Of a stretch of DNA of 64,000 bases, positions 1 through 8,536 are shown piece after piece. This stretch comes from Acinetobacter sp. ANC 4173 (GTDB lineage Bacteria; Pseudomonadota; Gammaproteobacteria; Pseudomonadales; Moraxellaceae), in NCBI RefSeq assembly GCF_004331255.1, contig NZ_SJOF01000003.1, positions 289,982 to 353,981 of the forward strand, read 5' to 3'. The first letter of the stretch is position 1, and every line of letters starts with the position of its first letter. Below the pieces are notes generated by a model. That model saw only the letters and a program-made list of their open reading frames with translations, had not been told where the DNA came from and did no database searches. A program made the position numbers and the translations under genes.

Positions 1-15
1 GACAAGGAAACCCGC

Positions 16-690
16 ATGCTTTTTTCTGAACAATTGTGGCAGCGTAATCTCGACCTCTACCAAGAAACTTTAGCGCTCCCCTTCAATCAAGAGCTTGCGC
101 GAGGCACACTCAGCCGTGAAGCCTTTTCTCATTATGTCATTCAAGATGCACATTATTTATTGGCTTATGGCCGTGCATTAGCGGTATGTGCGGCAAAAGC
201 CTATGAAGCCGATGATGTAATGCAGTTTTCGGACGCCGCCAAAATTGCGATTGTGGTTGAACGTAGTCTGCATGCCAGCTTTATGCAAGAATTCGATGTC
301 TCTAAACAACAGTTTGAAACCACGCCGCTGACCTTGGCTTGCCATCATTACACGTCATTTTTAAGCGCGACTGCATGGGCGGAAAGTTATCCTGTGGTGC
401 TGGCGGCCTTGTTACCTTGCTTCTGGATTTATGCCGAAGTCGGTCAAGACATTGTGCAGCAATCTGTACCGAATAATCCGTACCAAGCTTGGATCGATAC
501 CTATGCAGGTGAAGAATTCCATACCGCCGTGCGCAATGTCATCGCCACCGTAAATAAAGTCGCTGCACGTTGCGATGCTGACACTTTAGAAAAAATGCAT
601 GCGGCATATCGTATGGGAGCAACACTGGAATGGTTATTCTGGGATAGTGCTTATCATCAAAAACAATGGTTGGGTTTAGACCACCTATAA
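16..690 (+). CDS. tenA: TenA family aminopyrimidine aminohydrolase (thiaminase II)
   Basis: This 224-residue protein matches TenA in length and motifs. The family hydrolyses aminopyrimidine breakdown products of thiamine (and thiamine itself) for salvage of the HMP moiety in the cytoplasm. The catalytic set of Bacillus TenA is present at the same numbering: Asp44 (in VIQDAH), Cys135 (in LLPCFWIYAE) and Glu205 (in TLEWLF). An AAGGA ribosome site sits 5-10 bases before the ATG at the very left edge. No TPP riboswitch can be judged because the upstream DNA lies outside the window. Its 3' end runs close to a MerR regulator gene, but nothing suggests a shared function. Confidence 0.93.
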   Translation: MLFSEQLWQRNLDLYQETLALPFNQELARGTLSREAFSHYVIQDAHYLLAYGRALAVCAAKAYEADDVMQFSDAAKIAIVVERSLHASFMQEFDVSKQQFETTPLTLACHHYTSFLSATAWAESYPVVLAALLPCFWIYAEVGQDIVQQSVPNNPYQAWIDTYAGEEFHTAVRNVIATVNKVAARCDADTLEKMHAAYRMGATLEWLFWDSAYHQKQWLGLDHL

Positions 691-758
691 TTGAACCATA
701 TACTGAACTGATCATGAGTCATTGGCTCATGATCATCTTTAAAATGATTGAGAAAAAT

Positions 759-1130
759 ATGTATATTGGAGAATTGGCGGCTTTAACTGGCACCACCCCG
801 AAAGCTATTCGGCATTATGAAAAACTCGGTTTATTGCCCGTTGCAAAGAGAAAAGGAAATTATCGTATTTATGCAGCGATTGATGTCCAATCGGTTAAGA
901 TGATTCGTCTTGCCCAAGCGGTTGGATTTAGTCTTGCCGAACTTTATGACCTTTCTGTTTTAAAATATCAACAGAACCGATTTCCTGTAGACGTCGCGAA
1001 AGCTTTAATCGCCAACAAGCATCAGCAACTTTTAGAACACCAACAAGCCTTAAACCAGTTACAAGAAAACTTAAAGCAACTGGAAGATGAAATTACCCAA
1101 ACCTATCTGACCGACAACAGCGCTGTATAG
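759..1130 (+). CDS. MerR family transcriptional regulator
   Basis: A 123-residue MerR-type regulator. The N-terminal winged helix-turn-helix is clear (YIGELAALTGTTPKAIRHYE at residues 2-21, then GLLPVAKR and YRIY), followed by a helical dimerisation region rich in Gln and Leu. No conserved metal-binding Cys pair is visible near the C-terminus, so a metal sensor is unlikely. The ATG at 759 is preferred over 744 or 666 because MYIGELA is the usual family start and GAG lies 6 bases upstream. The next gene, an SDR oxidoreductase, has a promoter with a 20-bp spacer, the hallmark of MerR-activated promoters, so it is the probable target. Confidence 0.9.
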   Translation: MYIGELAALTGTTPKAIRHYEKLGLLPVAKRKGNYRIYAAIDVQSVKMIRLAQAVGFSLAELYDLSVLKYQQNRFPVDVAKALIANKHQQLLEHQQALNQLQENLKQLEDEITQTYLTDNSAV

Positions 1131-1162
1131 CAGCGTCAATCAAAAAATCTGCAAATTAAAGC

Positions 1163-1194
1163 TTGACTCTGTCCTTAGGGGAAAGGTTTATGGT
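1163..1194 (+). promoter_or_regulatory. MerR-type promoter/operator upstream of the SDR gene
   Basis: A good -35 TTGACT (1163-1168) and a -10-like TATGGT (1189-1194) are separated by 20 bp instead of 17. The spacer carries a short dyad, CCTT (1173-1176) against AAGG (1183-1186). Over-long spacers with a central dyad are the known target architecture of MerR regulators, which untwist the DNA to activate. It lies between the MerR gene and the SDR start, about 30 bp before the ATG. Binding is inferred. Confidence 0.65.
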
Positions 1195-1223
1195 CATAAC
1201 TCCTTTTATTACGGCTTTATAAA

Positions 1224-2030
1224 ATGAGTTCTCATCTTTCTACATTTAAAAATTCAACAGCATTCATTACAGGCGCATCTTCAGGAATCGGCAAAGCTTA
1301 TGCGCAAAAGCTTGCCTCTCTAGGTATCCACTTAATTTTGACCGCACGCTCTGAGCAAAAACTGAATGCGTTAGCCAATGAACTTCAAAAAAAATATAAC
1401 ATTCAGGTGGAAATCATTGGTTTAGATTTGGCTCAACCCCATGCAGCGCAAAAGCTGTTTGATGAGGTGCAAGCACGAAAATTGTCGGTCGATATTTTAA
1501 TTAACAACGCTGGATTTGGAAAATGGAGTCAATTTCTAGATCAATCTGCCGCGACCTACAACGAAATGATGCTGCTCAACATGAATAGTGTCACGTCCTT
1601 ATGCTATTTATTTTTGCCACAAATGCTGGCGAGCAAAAAAGGCATCATGATCAATATCGCATCGACAGCGGCTTTCCAGCCCTTGCCTTATATTGCGGTC
1701 TATGGAGCCAGCAAATCTTACGTGCTTCACTTTACTGAAGCACTCGCAGGAGAATATGCGTCTTCAGGGATTCAATTCTTGGCAGTTTGTCCGGGCAATA
1801 CCGAAACCAATTTTACACAGGTGGCCAATGCCGATACTCGCGGCATGAAAAGCTCTTCAGTCGATGACGTCGTTTCAGCCACCTTAGTGGCCTTGGATCA
1901 AAACAAAACCTCAATTATTGTCGGGTGTAGTAACTATCTCACCGCTCAATTGCCGCGTATTTTGTCTCGCAAGAAAATGCTTCATATGGCTGAACGTATT
2001 CTCAGAGACCGCGTTCTGAAAGCATCATAA
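1224..2030 (+). CDS. SDR family NAD(P)-dependent oxidoreductase
   Basis: A 268-residue classical short-chain dehydrogenase/reductase. The Rossmann cofactor motif TGASSGIG is at residues 16-23, NNAG at 94-97, and the catalytic Ser147, Tyr160 and Lys164 (YGASK) are all in place. ARS at residues 41-43 after the second strand hints at NADP(H) preference. The C-terminal substrate loop gives no substrate clue. The family best resembles soluble dehydrogenases of the DltE/YqjQ kind that act on small carbonyls or alcohols, but this is not resolvable here. The upstream MerR-type promoter suggests induction by a small molecule. Confidence 0.9.
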   Translation: MSSHLSTFKNSTAFITGASSGIGKAYAQKLASLGIHLILTARSEQKLNALANELQKKYNIQVEIIGLDLAQPHAAQKLFDEVQARKLSVDILINNAGFGKWSQFLDQSAATYNEMMLLNMNSVTSLCYLFLPQMLASKKGIMINIASTAAFQPLPYIAVYGASKSYVLHFTEALAGEYASSGIQFLAVCPGNTETNFTQVANADTRGMKSSSVDDVVSATLVALDQNKTSIIVGCSNYLTAQLPRILSRKKMLHMAERILRDRVLKAS

Positions 2031-2043
2031 GTACATCCTGCTT

Positions 2044-2075
2044 GAAAAGATTAAGACACTTGGCTTAATCTTTTC
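2044..2075. terminator. Bidirectional intrinsic terminator (SDR gene / glpM)
   Basis: A perfect 12-bp inverted repeat, GAAAAGATTAAG (2044-2055) and CTTAATCTTTTC (2064-2075), with an 8-base loop between two convergent genes. It overlaps the TGA stop of the leftward glpM gene. The stem is AT-rich and its T-runs are part of the arms. Confidence 0.6.
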
Positions 2076-2415
2076 AGTGCTGAAATATTTGCCACGCATA
2101 AATTAAACCTGCCGCAGCCACGACCCAACTGAGTGTCGCTATGCCCAAACATGACCACATCGACATGCGCGTCGCCAACACATAAACGGCAGCTAAATAA
2201 ATGGCATAAGGAATCAGAGACCATAAGCCAAATAATGCGGTTTTTTGTAAGGCTTCCGCCCCTTTTTGCTGATACACAATTACATGTGCAATCAGGGCAA
2301 AAGTGGGAAACAGCGGAACCAAACCCGCAATATAAAAAGCCTTACTTTTGGATAAAATTGAAATCAGCAGCACGACTGCTGCACCCAACATACATTTTAA
2401 AAATAATGCCCACAT
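2074..2415 (-). CDS. glpM: GlpM family membrane protein
   Basis: A 113-residue protein with about four hydrophobic segments. It carries the GlpM family signature: a start of the form ALFLKCMLGAAVVLLI, then the YIAGLVPLFPTFALIAH stretch, then FGLWSLIPYAIYLAAVY. GlpM was first described in Pseudomonas, where it affects alginate production; its biochemical role is unknown. The protein is expected in the inner membrane. It is monocistronic here and converges on the SDR gene. Confidence 0.85.
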   Translation of the reverse strand: MWALFLKCMLGAAVVLLISILSKSKAFYIAGLVPLFPTFALIAHVIVYQQKGAEALQKTALFGLWSLIPYAIYLAAVYVLATRMSMWSCLGIATLSWVVAAAGLIYAWQIFQH

Positions 2416-2632
2416 ACTTCGGTTCTATCCAATACGTTCACGATCTAGCCCACTCCCGTATTCTGCGCTTTAAAAGGCAGCTTTGCATGTGAATTTAGTG
2501 GAAATATCTAGGATAAAATATCGAATCTGCGCCAGTTTTGCTCATCAAGCTACGTTCGGCTAAACATGGTGACATTCTGTGCAAAGGTATGCACCATCTC
2601 AAAAATCTCTAGACATTTCCAAGCAATTAAAT

Positions 2633-2651
2633 GATAATGATTGTCATTAAC
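2633..2651. promoter_or_regulatory. Fur box
   Basis: GATAATGATTGTCATTAAC matches the 19-bp Fur consensus (GATAATGATAATCATTATC) at 16 of 19 positions. It sits 29 bases upstream of the ATG at 2681, where bound Fur would block transcription of that gene under iron-replete conditions. Confidence 0.8.
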
Positions 2652-2680
2652 ATTATGTGACTTTTCTGCGAGGTTTGCTC

Positions 2681-3055
2681 ATGCAACAAGCGACTTTAGG
2701 TACTGAAGCCATTCGAGCATTTTTCACCTTGCAATGTTGTTGGTTAAATAACGAAGAAATTTACTTAGAACAAGGCTGCTTGCATTGTGGTTCAGCCGCA
2801 ACCTATCTGATTTATTTTACCAATACGCATATTCAAAAACGCTTACTGGACTTTATTGCACAATACAGCTGTGTCTATAAGCAAGGTGTAGATTTACTTT
2901 ATGTCGAAAATTTTGAACAGCACTACAATGACTTTCTACAAATTTTAGAAAAAGAAATAAATGTTTATGCACGCCAACATCAGGATCTTCCAAGGCAATA
3001 TGCCTTCGAATCCGTTGAGTCTATTTTTGAACGTCCACTTGCCTGGGCTTGCTAA
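2681..3055 (+). CDS. Hypothetical protein under a Fur box
   Basis: A 124-residue protein that I do not recognise as a named family. It is soluble and has a Cys-rich N-terminal half (a CC pair and a CxxC in GCLHCG), several aromatic residues, and a helical C-terminal half. The GTG at 2657 is a possible earlier start, but the ATG at 2681 has GAGG seven bases upstream and is preferred. The near-perfect Fur box just upstream implies derepression during iron limitation. Plausible roles include handling of Fe-S clusters, haem or siderophores, but none is shown by the sequence. Confidence 0.75.
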   Translation: MQQATLGTEAIRAFFTLQCCWLNNEEIYLEQGCLHCGSAATYLIYFTNTHIQKRLLDFIAQYSCVYKQGVDLLYVENFEQHYNDFLQILEKEINVYARQHQDLPRQYAFESVESIFERPLAWAC

Positions 3056-3091
3056 ACAATCCCAAGCAAAGGCGTTATGCACAGGGTGCTC

Positions 3092-3112
3092 ACACCTCTC
3101 TGGAGGTTTTTT
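3092..3112 (+). terminator. Intrinsic terminator after the Fur-regulated gene
   Basis: ACCTC (3094-3098), TCTG loop, GAGGT (3103-3107), followed directly by a T-run. It ends the rightward transcript just before the convergent DUF1304 gene. Confidence 0.6.
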
Positions 3113-3464
3113 AAAGTAAATTGACTGCCAATAACGCCAATAGCGCAGGCACCGCCTGAATATAAATAATTTTTTTACTGGCGGTCAAACCCCCATAAAT
3201 CCCTGCCACCAATACACAGCCTAAAAAGAAATTGGCCAAAGCGAAGGCATAACTTTCAGGTGCGCATAACGACCAGAATAAACCTGCTGCCAAAAAGCCA
3301 TTATATAGTCCCTGATTTTGTGCCATGACCTTGGTCAATTGGGCTTTTTCAGCGGTGTTGCCAAAGGCTTTCAAGCCGTAGGGTTTATCCCATAAAAACA
3401 TTTCTAGCACTAAAATATAAACGTGCAAAACTGCAATCAGTCCCACTAAAATTTGTCCGAGCAT
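3111..3464 (-). CDS. DUF1304 family membrane protein
   Basis: A 117-residue integral membrane protein with about four hydrophobic segments. The family pattern is visible: LVGLIAVLHVYILVLEMFLW at the start, then a conserved NQGLYNGFLAAGL stretch and a glycine-rich third helix. The ATG at 3464 follows AAGGA by 8 bases; the longer reading adds an unlikely basic leader. Function is unknown. It is the last gene of an apparent three-gene leftward operon with a quinone oxidoreductase and a NemR-like repressor, so it may be part of an electrophile response. Confidence 0.85.
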   Translation of the reverse strand: MLGQILVGLIAVLHVYILVLEMFLWDKPYGLKAFGNTAEKAQLTKVMAQNQGLYNGFLAAGLFWSLCAPESYAFALANFFLGCVLVAGIYGGLTASKKIIYIQAVPALLALLAVNLL

Positions 3465-3533
3465 TTTTATTTTCCTTGTTGTTTTATCTGCGATGACGAA
3501 AGTGAGCCTTTCGGCCCACTTCAACCTTCAAAA

Positions 3534-4511
3534 TTAAGGTTTAAACAATACTTTACCTTGGCGTGCTGCTTGGGTTGCTTTTTCTGCTGCTTGTGACACC
3601 TGATCAAACGTATAAATTCCTTCGACAGGTAGGGTCAGTTTCTGCTGTGCCGCGAGGGTTAATAATTCAACCACCAAGGCTTTTTTACGTTCCGCCGGCA
3701 TGTGCTGATTCACGACACTCGCCCAAAATCCTTTGATTGTGGCTTGTTTAAAGATTAAATCGCCCGACTCAATCTGCATGGTTTCACCCGTCATGCTACC
3801 GAAGGAGACCAATAAGGAATTTTCACCCAATAAGCTCAACAACTCACCGCTGGCTTTACCTCCAATCGAATCGACACCGACCATCAACGCTTGATCACCC
3901 TGAATGGCTTTGACTTGGGCTTTCCAATCGGCCTGATCGGTTGCCACCACATTTTGAATGCCTAAAGCAGTCATTTCGGCAACCGCTTCTTGACGACGTA
4001 CCAAGTTAATCACATGAATATCACGTGCTTGTGCCACCATCGCCACGGTTTTACCGACAGCCCCATTGGCCGTGTTTTGAATCATCCACTGACCTGATTG
4101 CAAATTGGCAAAATCCAACAGCATTAAAGAACTGAGGGGCATGGCAATGAGCTGTGCTGCCAGTTCATCTGGAATGCTATCAGGTAAAGGAATGAGGGCT
4201 GCTGCTGGCGCCAGACAGTATTCTGCCCAACTGCCATGAATGCCCGCTACCGAAACACGCTGTCCCAATTCAAAGCCTGTTACGCCTTCACCCAATGCAT
4301 CGATTACTCCGACCGCTTCGCTGCCCCCAATGGCAGGCAATTCAGGCTTGTAGCCATAGCTACCGCGTACCGTCCAGACATCATGGTTATGAATGGGGGA
4401 TAAAATCACTTTTAAACGGACCTGCCCTGCTTTTGGCTCAGGTTGAGGCATGTCTGCTTGTTCTAATACATCAACTGGTTCGCCAAAACGACGATGAATA
4501 ATACTGCGCAT
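3534..4511 (-). CDS. Zinc-free alcohol dehydrogenase family / quinone oxidoreductase
   Basis: A 325-residue medium-chain dehydrogenase/reductase of the NADPH:quinone oxidoreductase or enoyl-reductase type. The N-terminal GroES-like domain covers roughly residues 1-120. The nucleotide-binding motif ANGAVG lies near residue 150, and a C-terminal Lys-rich end reads GKVLF. The structural-zinc Cys cluster of true alcohol dehydrogenases is absent. It starts 3 bp after the stop of the NemR-like repressor gene, so the two are co-transcribed. Likely role: reduction of quinones or other reactive electrophiles that the repressor senses. The exact substrate is not known. Confidence 0.88.
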   Translation of the reverse strand: MRSIIHRRFGEPVDVLEQADMPQPEPKAGQVRLKVILSPIHNHDVWTVRGSYGYKPELPAIGGSEAVGVIDALGEGVTGFELGQRVSVAGIHGSWAEYCLAPAAALIPLPDSIPDELAAQLIAMPLSSLMLLDFANLQSGQWMIQNTANGAVGKTVAMVAQARDIHVINLVRRQEAVAEMTALGIQNVVATDQADWKAQVKAIQGDQALMVGVDSIGGKASGELLSLLGENSLLVSFGSMTGETMQIESGDLIFKQATIKGFWASVVNQHMPAERKKALVVELLTLAAQQKLTLPVEGIYTFDQVSQAAEKATQAARQGKVLFKP

Positions 4512-4514
4512 GGG

Positions 4515-5117
4515 TTAATCCTTGTTGGGTTGTAAGAGGTTGTGTGTGGTTTCAAACGCCAAATGCAAAGGGGCTTTGTCTTGCGCCAATTTGGCCAGCA
4601 AGGCTGCACCCAACCACAGTTGATACATCACTTGTGCCATTTTAAAAGGTTGGATATGTGCAGGAATAGACCCTTCCTGCTGCCCTTCCTCAAGCAAAGT
4701 CGCAACGCGTTCAGTTAATTTATTTACCCCAAAATTCAGGATTTGACGCATATCTTCAGACAAGTCAGACACTTCTGCTGCCAATTTCACAATCAGACAG
4801 TTTTCCGCCCAACCACCCCGAATCGGGTCTTCAATCCATGCCTGCCATAACGCCATTAATCGCGCATAGGCACTACCATCGGTCAGTTGCCACAACTGCT
4901 CCATCTGATTTTTATAATCGCTGATGTACTGCTCTAACAGCGCACAGCCAAAGGCTTCTTTTGAGGCAAAATAATGGTAGAACGAACCTTTCGGCACGTC
5001 ACAGGCTTTTAAGATTTCTTGCAGCCCGACCCCGACAAAACCTTTCTGTAACACCAGTGGAAAACTGGTCTCCAGAATGTGTTGGCGGGTGGCTTCACTT
5101 TTGATTGATCGTTTCAT
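4515..5117 (-). CDS. TetR family regulator, NemR-like
   Basis: A 200-residue TetR repressor. The helix-turn-helix spans about residues 31-56 (GLQEILKACDVPKGSFYHYF). The sensor half closely resembles E. coli NemR: Cys107 in NCLIVKLAAEV and Lys176 in LLAKLAQ align with NemR Cys106 and Lys175, the pair that senses electrophiles and reactive chlorine. It heads an operon with a quinone oxidoreductase. A TAGAC-N5-GTCTA dyad, similar to the NemR box, lies 22 bp upstream of its start, so autorepression released by electrophiles is likely. Unlike in E. coli, nemA is not its neighbour; an Old Yellow Enzyme gene is near 35.2 kb under an ArsR-type regulator. Confidence 0.87.
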   Translation of the reverse strand: MKRSIKSEATRQHILETSFPLVLQKGFVGVGLQEILKACDVPKGSFYHYFASKEAFGCALLEQYISDYKNQMEQLWQLTDGSAYARLMALWQAWIEDPIRGGWAENCLIVKLAAEVSDLSEDMRQILNFGVNKLTERVATLLEEGQQEGSIPAHIQPFKMAQVMYQLWLGAALLAKLAQDKAPLHLAFETTHNLLQPNKD

Positions 5118-5138
5118 GATCTGACTATATTTTAATAT

Positions 5139-5153
5139 TAGACCAGTCGTCTA
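5139..5153. promoter_or_regulatory. NemR-box-like operator
   Basis: TAGACCAGTCGTCTA is a dyad (TAGAC, 5-base centre, GTCTA) located just upstream of the NemR-like gene. The E. coli NemR box has the same TAGAC/GTCTA outer arms. It is the probable autoregulatory site. Confidence 0.65.
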
Positions 5154-5243
5154 GTAAATTTATGTAACTTGGACGGTTAAATTTCTACAGGAGTAGCCAC
5201 TACGGCAAATGAATGTTAATAATAGCGGCTTAAAATACGCGAG

Positions 5244-5310
5244 ATTGTTCAAGGCGGATTTATCCGTCATGATTTGTCGTTTAAAAATTCAGATCACTGA
5301 CTTGAACAAT
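5244..5310. repeat. Long-spaced inverted repeat upstream of uvrA
   Basis: Perfect 10-bp arms ATTGTTCAAG (5244-5253) and CTTGAACAAT (5301-5310) flank 47 bases that contain a smaller CGGAT-tt-ATCCG dyad (5255-5266). It lies 50-120 bp before the uvrA start, within the presumed promoter region. It could be a regulatory site for a dimeric protein, or a structured leader. It does not look like a LexA box. Confidence 0.45.
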
Positions 5311-5362
5311 TTTAAAGCGCTATCATATAAGTTTCTATTTGCACAATAATTGAGATGTTTTC

Positions 5363-8194
5363 ATGAGCCAAAGTCATATCCGTATTCGAGGTGCACGTAC
5401 CCACAATTTAAAAAATGTGAGCCTCGATATTCCCCGCGACAAGTTTGTGGTGATTACGGGACTTTCAGGTTCAGGTAAATCCTCTCTCGCTTTCGATACC
5501 TTGTATGCCGAAGGTCAGCGCCGCTATGTAGAGTCGTTGTCTGCCTATGCGCGTCAGTTTTTATCGCAAATGGAAAAACCTGAGGTCGATTCGATTGAAG
5601 GTTTAAGCCCCGCCATTGCCATTGAGCAAAAATCTACTAGCCACAACCCGCGTTCGACTGTAGGTACCATTACTGAAATTTACGACTATTTACGTCTGCT
5701 CTATGCGCGGGTCGGCACGCCTTTTTGCCCTGAACATGACCTACCAATGGTGGCTCAAACCATTTCAGAAATGGTCGATGCTGTCAAAACCCTCGAAGAA
5801 GGTACTGCCTTAATGTTGCTTGCGCCTGTAGTACGTGAGCGCAAAGGTGAATATAGCAACCTATTTGAACAACTACAAAGTCAAGGTTTTGTCCGTGCCC
5901 GTGTCGATGGTGAAATTATTGATATTGATTCGCCGCCTGAACTGGATAAAAAGAAAAAGCACACCATTGAAGTGGTAGTTGACCGCTTTAAAGTCCGTGA
6001 TGACTTGGGCAACCGTATTGCAGAAAGTTTTGAAACCGCCCTGCGTTTAGGTGGTGATATCGCAGTGCTGTCATGGATGAAAGGTGAACATCCTGACCGT
6101 GTTTTTTCAGCCAAACACTCTTGTCCTAAATGTGACCGTGCCGTAGCAGAACTGGAACCCCGCCTATTTTCCTTTAACAATCCCTTTGGTGCCTGCCCGG
6201 TCTGTGATGGCTTAGGTACGCGTAGTCATTTCAGTGCCGATAAATTGATTCCAAATTCAGAACTGTCGATTAGTCAGGGCGCCATTCGTGGTTGGGACAG
6301 ACAACGTCCCTATTACTACAGCATGATTCAAAAAGTTGCGGATCATTTTGAATTGTCACTCGATACCCCGTGGAACGAACTGGATAAAGACACTCAGAAG
6401 AAATTTTTATACGGCACAGGCAAAGAAAAAGTCGATTTGAGTTATATCGATGAGCGTGGGCGTAAACACAATCGCGTACAACCGTTTGAAGGGATTTTGC
6501 CGCATCTTGAGCGTCGTTACCGTGAAACCGAGAGCAACTATGTGCGCGATGATTTGGCACAGTATTTATCCAATGCGGCTTGCGATGCCTGTGGCGGTTC
6601 ACGTTTAAACGAAATTTCGCGCAATGTACGGGTCAAAGACAAAACCATTGCCCAGATTACCCAAATGTCGATTGGTGATGCTGAGACCTATTACCAAAGC
6701 CTGAATTTAACGGGTGCCAAAGGTGAAATTGCCGACAAGATTTTTAAAGAAATTCGTGAGCGTCTACACTTCCTCGTGTCTGTCGGGTTGAACTATCTGA
6801 GCCTGTCGCGTTCGGCGGAAACTCTGTCGGGCGGTGAAGCACAGCGTATTCGTCTGGCTTCGCAAATTGGTGCAGGTTTGATGGGTGTAATGTACGTGCT
6901 GGATGAACCTTCAATTGGTTTACATCAACGTGATAATGACCGTCTACTGGAAACCTTAGTGCGCTTGCGTGACCTCGGCAACACGGTATTGGTGGTCGAA
7001 CATGATGAAGATGCCATTCGCGCTGCCGATCATATTATTGATATTGGCCCAGGCGCAGGCGTGCATGGTGGGGCGATTATTGCCGAAGGTACGGCAGATG
7101 AATTGGCACGTCATGAAGATTCGCTCACAGGGCAATATCTATCTGGAAAACTCAGAATTGCTGTGCCTACACAGCGCACGCAACCGCCACGTCCTGACGA
7201 ACAGATTAAGCTCATGGGGGCTGCGGGACATAACCTCAAAAATGTCGATCTCACCATTCCATTGGGTGTGATGACCTGTGTCACAGGCGTGTCGGGTTCA
7301 GGTAAATCGACGCTGATTAACCGTACTTTATTGCCATTGGCTGCAACCCAACTCAATGGTGCAACGACTTTAACTGCTGAAAAGTTTGACTCGATTGATG
7401 GCCTACAATTCCTCGATAAAGTCGTGGATATTGACCAAAGCCCGATTGGACGTACCCCACGTTCCAACCCTGCCACCTATACAGGTTTATTTACTCCAAT
7501 TCGTGAGTTGTTTGCGCAAACACCAGAGGCCAAAGCCCGCGGTTATGCGGCAGGTCGTTTCTCCTTTAACGTGAAAGGCGGACGCTGCGAGGCGTGTGAA
7601 GGCGACGGCATGATTAAAGTTGCGATGCACTTCTTGCCTGATATGTACGTGCCCTGTGATAACTGTCATGGCAAACGCTATAACCGTGAAACTTTGGAAG
7701 TCGGCTATAAAGGCAAAAACATTTCCGATGTATTGGACATGACCGTTGAAGATGCTATGCATTTCTTCGATGCCATTCCAGTCATTCACCGCCGTTTAGA
7801 AACCTTGAACCAAGTTGGTTTGGGTTATATCCGTTTGGGACAGTCAGCAACTACACTGTCTGGCGGTGAAGCTCAACGGGTAAAACTGGCACGTGAGTTG
7901 GCAAAACGCGATACAGGTAAAACCTTGTATGTACTGGATGAACCGACTACAGGTCTGCACTTCCATGACATTGCCAAGTTGCTCGACATCCTGCATGAGC
8001 TACGCAACAAAGGGAACACCATTGTGGTGATTGAGCATAATTTGGATGTGGTGAAAACCGCAGACTGGATTATTGACTTAGGTCCTGAAGGCGGTGCAGG
8101 TGGTGGTCAGATTATTGCCGAAGGTACACCAGAACAGGTCGTGAAATCTAAGGTTTCCCATACTGCGAAGTTCTTGAAGCCGTTGTTGAAGTGA
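5363..8194 (+). CDS. uvrA: Excinuclease ABC subunit A
   Basis: This 943-residue protein is full-length UvrA, the damage-scanning ATPase of nucleotide excision repair, which loads UvrB on lesions. Two ABC modules are visible. The first has Walker [10 protein letters not shown] (about residues 33-41) and signature [12 protein letters not shown]. The second has Walker [10 protein letters not shown] and signature [12 protein letters not shown]. Zinc-binding Cys pairs occur near residue 253 (CPKC...CPVC) and near 740 (CEAC...CDNC). The gene is monocistronic and followed by a strong hairpin. Acinetobacter lacks a classical LexA; no LexA box was seen upstream, only a spaced inverted repeat. Confidence 0.98.
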   Translation: MSQSHIRIRGARTHNLKNVSLDIPRDKFVVITGLSGSGKSSLAFDTLYAEGQRRYVESLSAYARQFLSQMEKPEVDSIEGLSPAIAIEQKSTSHNPRSTVGTITEIYDYLRLLYARVGTPFCPEHDLPMVAQTISEMVDAVKTLEEGTALMLLAPVVRERKGEYSNLFEQLQSQGFVRARVDGEIIDIDSPPELDKKKKHTIEVVVDRFKVRDDLGNRIAESFETALRLGGDIAVLSWMKGEHPDRVFSAKHSCPKCDRAVAELEPRLFSFNNPFGACPVCDGLGTRSHFSADKLIPNSELSISQGAIRGWDRQRPYYYSMIQKVADHFELSLDTPWNELDKDTQKKFLYGTGKEKVDLSYIDERGRKHNRVQPFEGILPHLERRYRETESNYVRDDLAQYLSNAACDACGGSRLNEISRNVRVKDKTIAQITQMSIGDAETYYQSLNLTGAKGEIADKIFKEIRERLHFLVSVGLNYLSLSRSAETLSGGEAQRIRLASQIGAGLMGVMYVLDEPSIGLHQRDNDRLLETLVRLRDLGNTVLVVEHDEDAIRAADHIIDIGPGAGVHGGAIIAEGTADELARHEDSLTGQYLSGKLRIAVPTQRTQPPRPDEQIKLMGAAGHNLKNVDLTIPLGVMTCVTGVSGSGKSTLINRTLLPLAATQLNGATTLTAEKFDSIDGLQFLDKVVDIDQSPIGRTPRSNPATYTGLFTPIRELFAQTPEAKARGYAAGRFSFNVKGGRCEACEGDGMIKVAMHFLPDMYVPCDNCHGKRYNRETLEVGYKGKNISDVLDMTVEDAMHFFDAIPVIHRRLETLNQVGLGYIRLGQSATTLSGGEAQRVKLARELAKRDTGKTLYVLDEPTTGLHFHDIAKLLDILHELRNKGNTIVVIEHNLDVVKTADWIIDLGPEGGAGGGQIIAEGTPEQVVKSKVSHTAKFLKPLLK

Positions 8195-8536
8195 TTTTAC
8201 AATCTCCCCCAACCCCTCTTTTTTAAGAGGGGAAATTCCCTCCTTTCCCAAAAGAGGGTTAGGGAGGATTCATAAATATAAAAAATGAAATTTTGAAAAA
8301 TTCAAACCATCCGATTATTAGAATTTCTGCGATATTTTATCTAGAGATAGAGAATTACATAGGTCTGTGTTATGACTCATGTATATAGAGAAATACTAAA
8401 ATGCATTAGACTTCTTTTATGAGTTATTTTTATTTCTCCTTATGGTTAAAAATAAAGAGAATCTAAAAAATTATAAAAAATAAAGAACCATATAAATTTT
8501 AACTGTAAAATGAAAAATTATATAAAAACACTCCTA
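8195..8536. other. AT-rich intergenic stretch between uvrA and the macro-domain gene
   Basis: After the palindromic element (8201-8270) there are about 265 bases of very AT-rich DNA with many stops in all frames. No gene, RNA or clear promoter was seen. The base composition shifts downward here and stays low until about 9.7 kb, marking the left edge of an accessory patch. Confidence 0.5.
8201..8270. repeat. Imperfect palindromic repeat with internal hairpin (possible uvrA terminator)
   Basis: The outer arms, C-rich on the left (from AATCTCCCCCAACCC) and G-rich on the right (GGGTTAGGGAGGATT), are imperfect complements over about 20 bases. Inside, CCCCTCTT (8213-8220) and AAGAGGGG (8225-8232) form a perfect hairpin with a TTTT loop. 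The layout resembles dispersed palindromic intergenic elements. It could also end uvrA transcription. No second copy is in this window. Confidence 0.55.

Noticed and set aside
5118..5362. LexA/SOS box upstream of uvrA
   Set aside because: No CTG-N10-CAG element is visible, and the genus lacks a classical LexA.
5881..7789. Several long reverse-strand frames inside uvrA
   Set aside because: They are shadows of the highly coding uvrA sequence, without ribosome sites or recognisable products.
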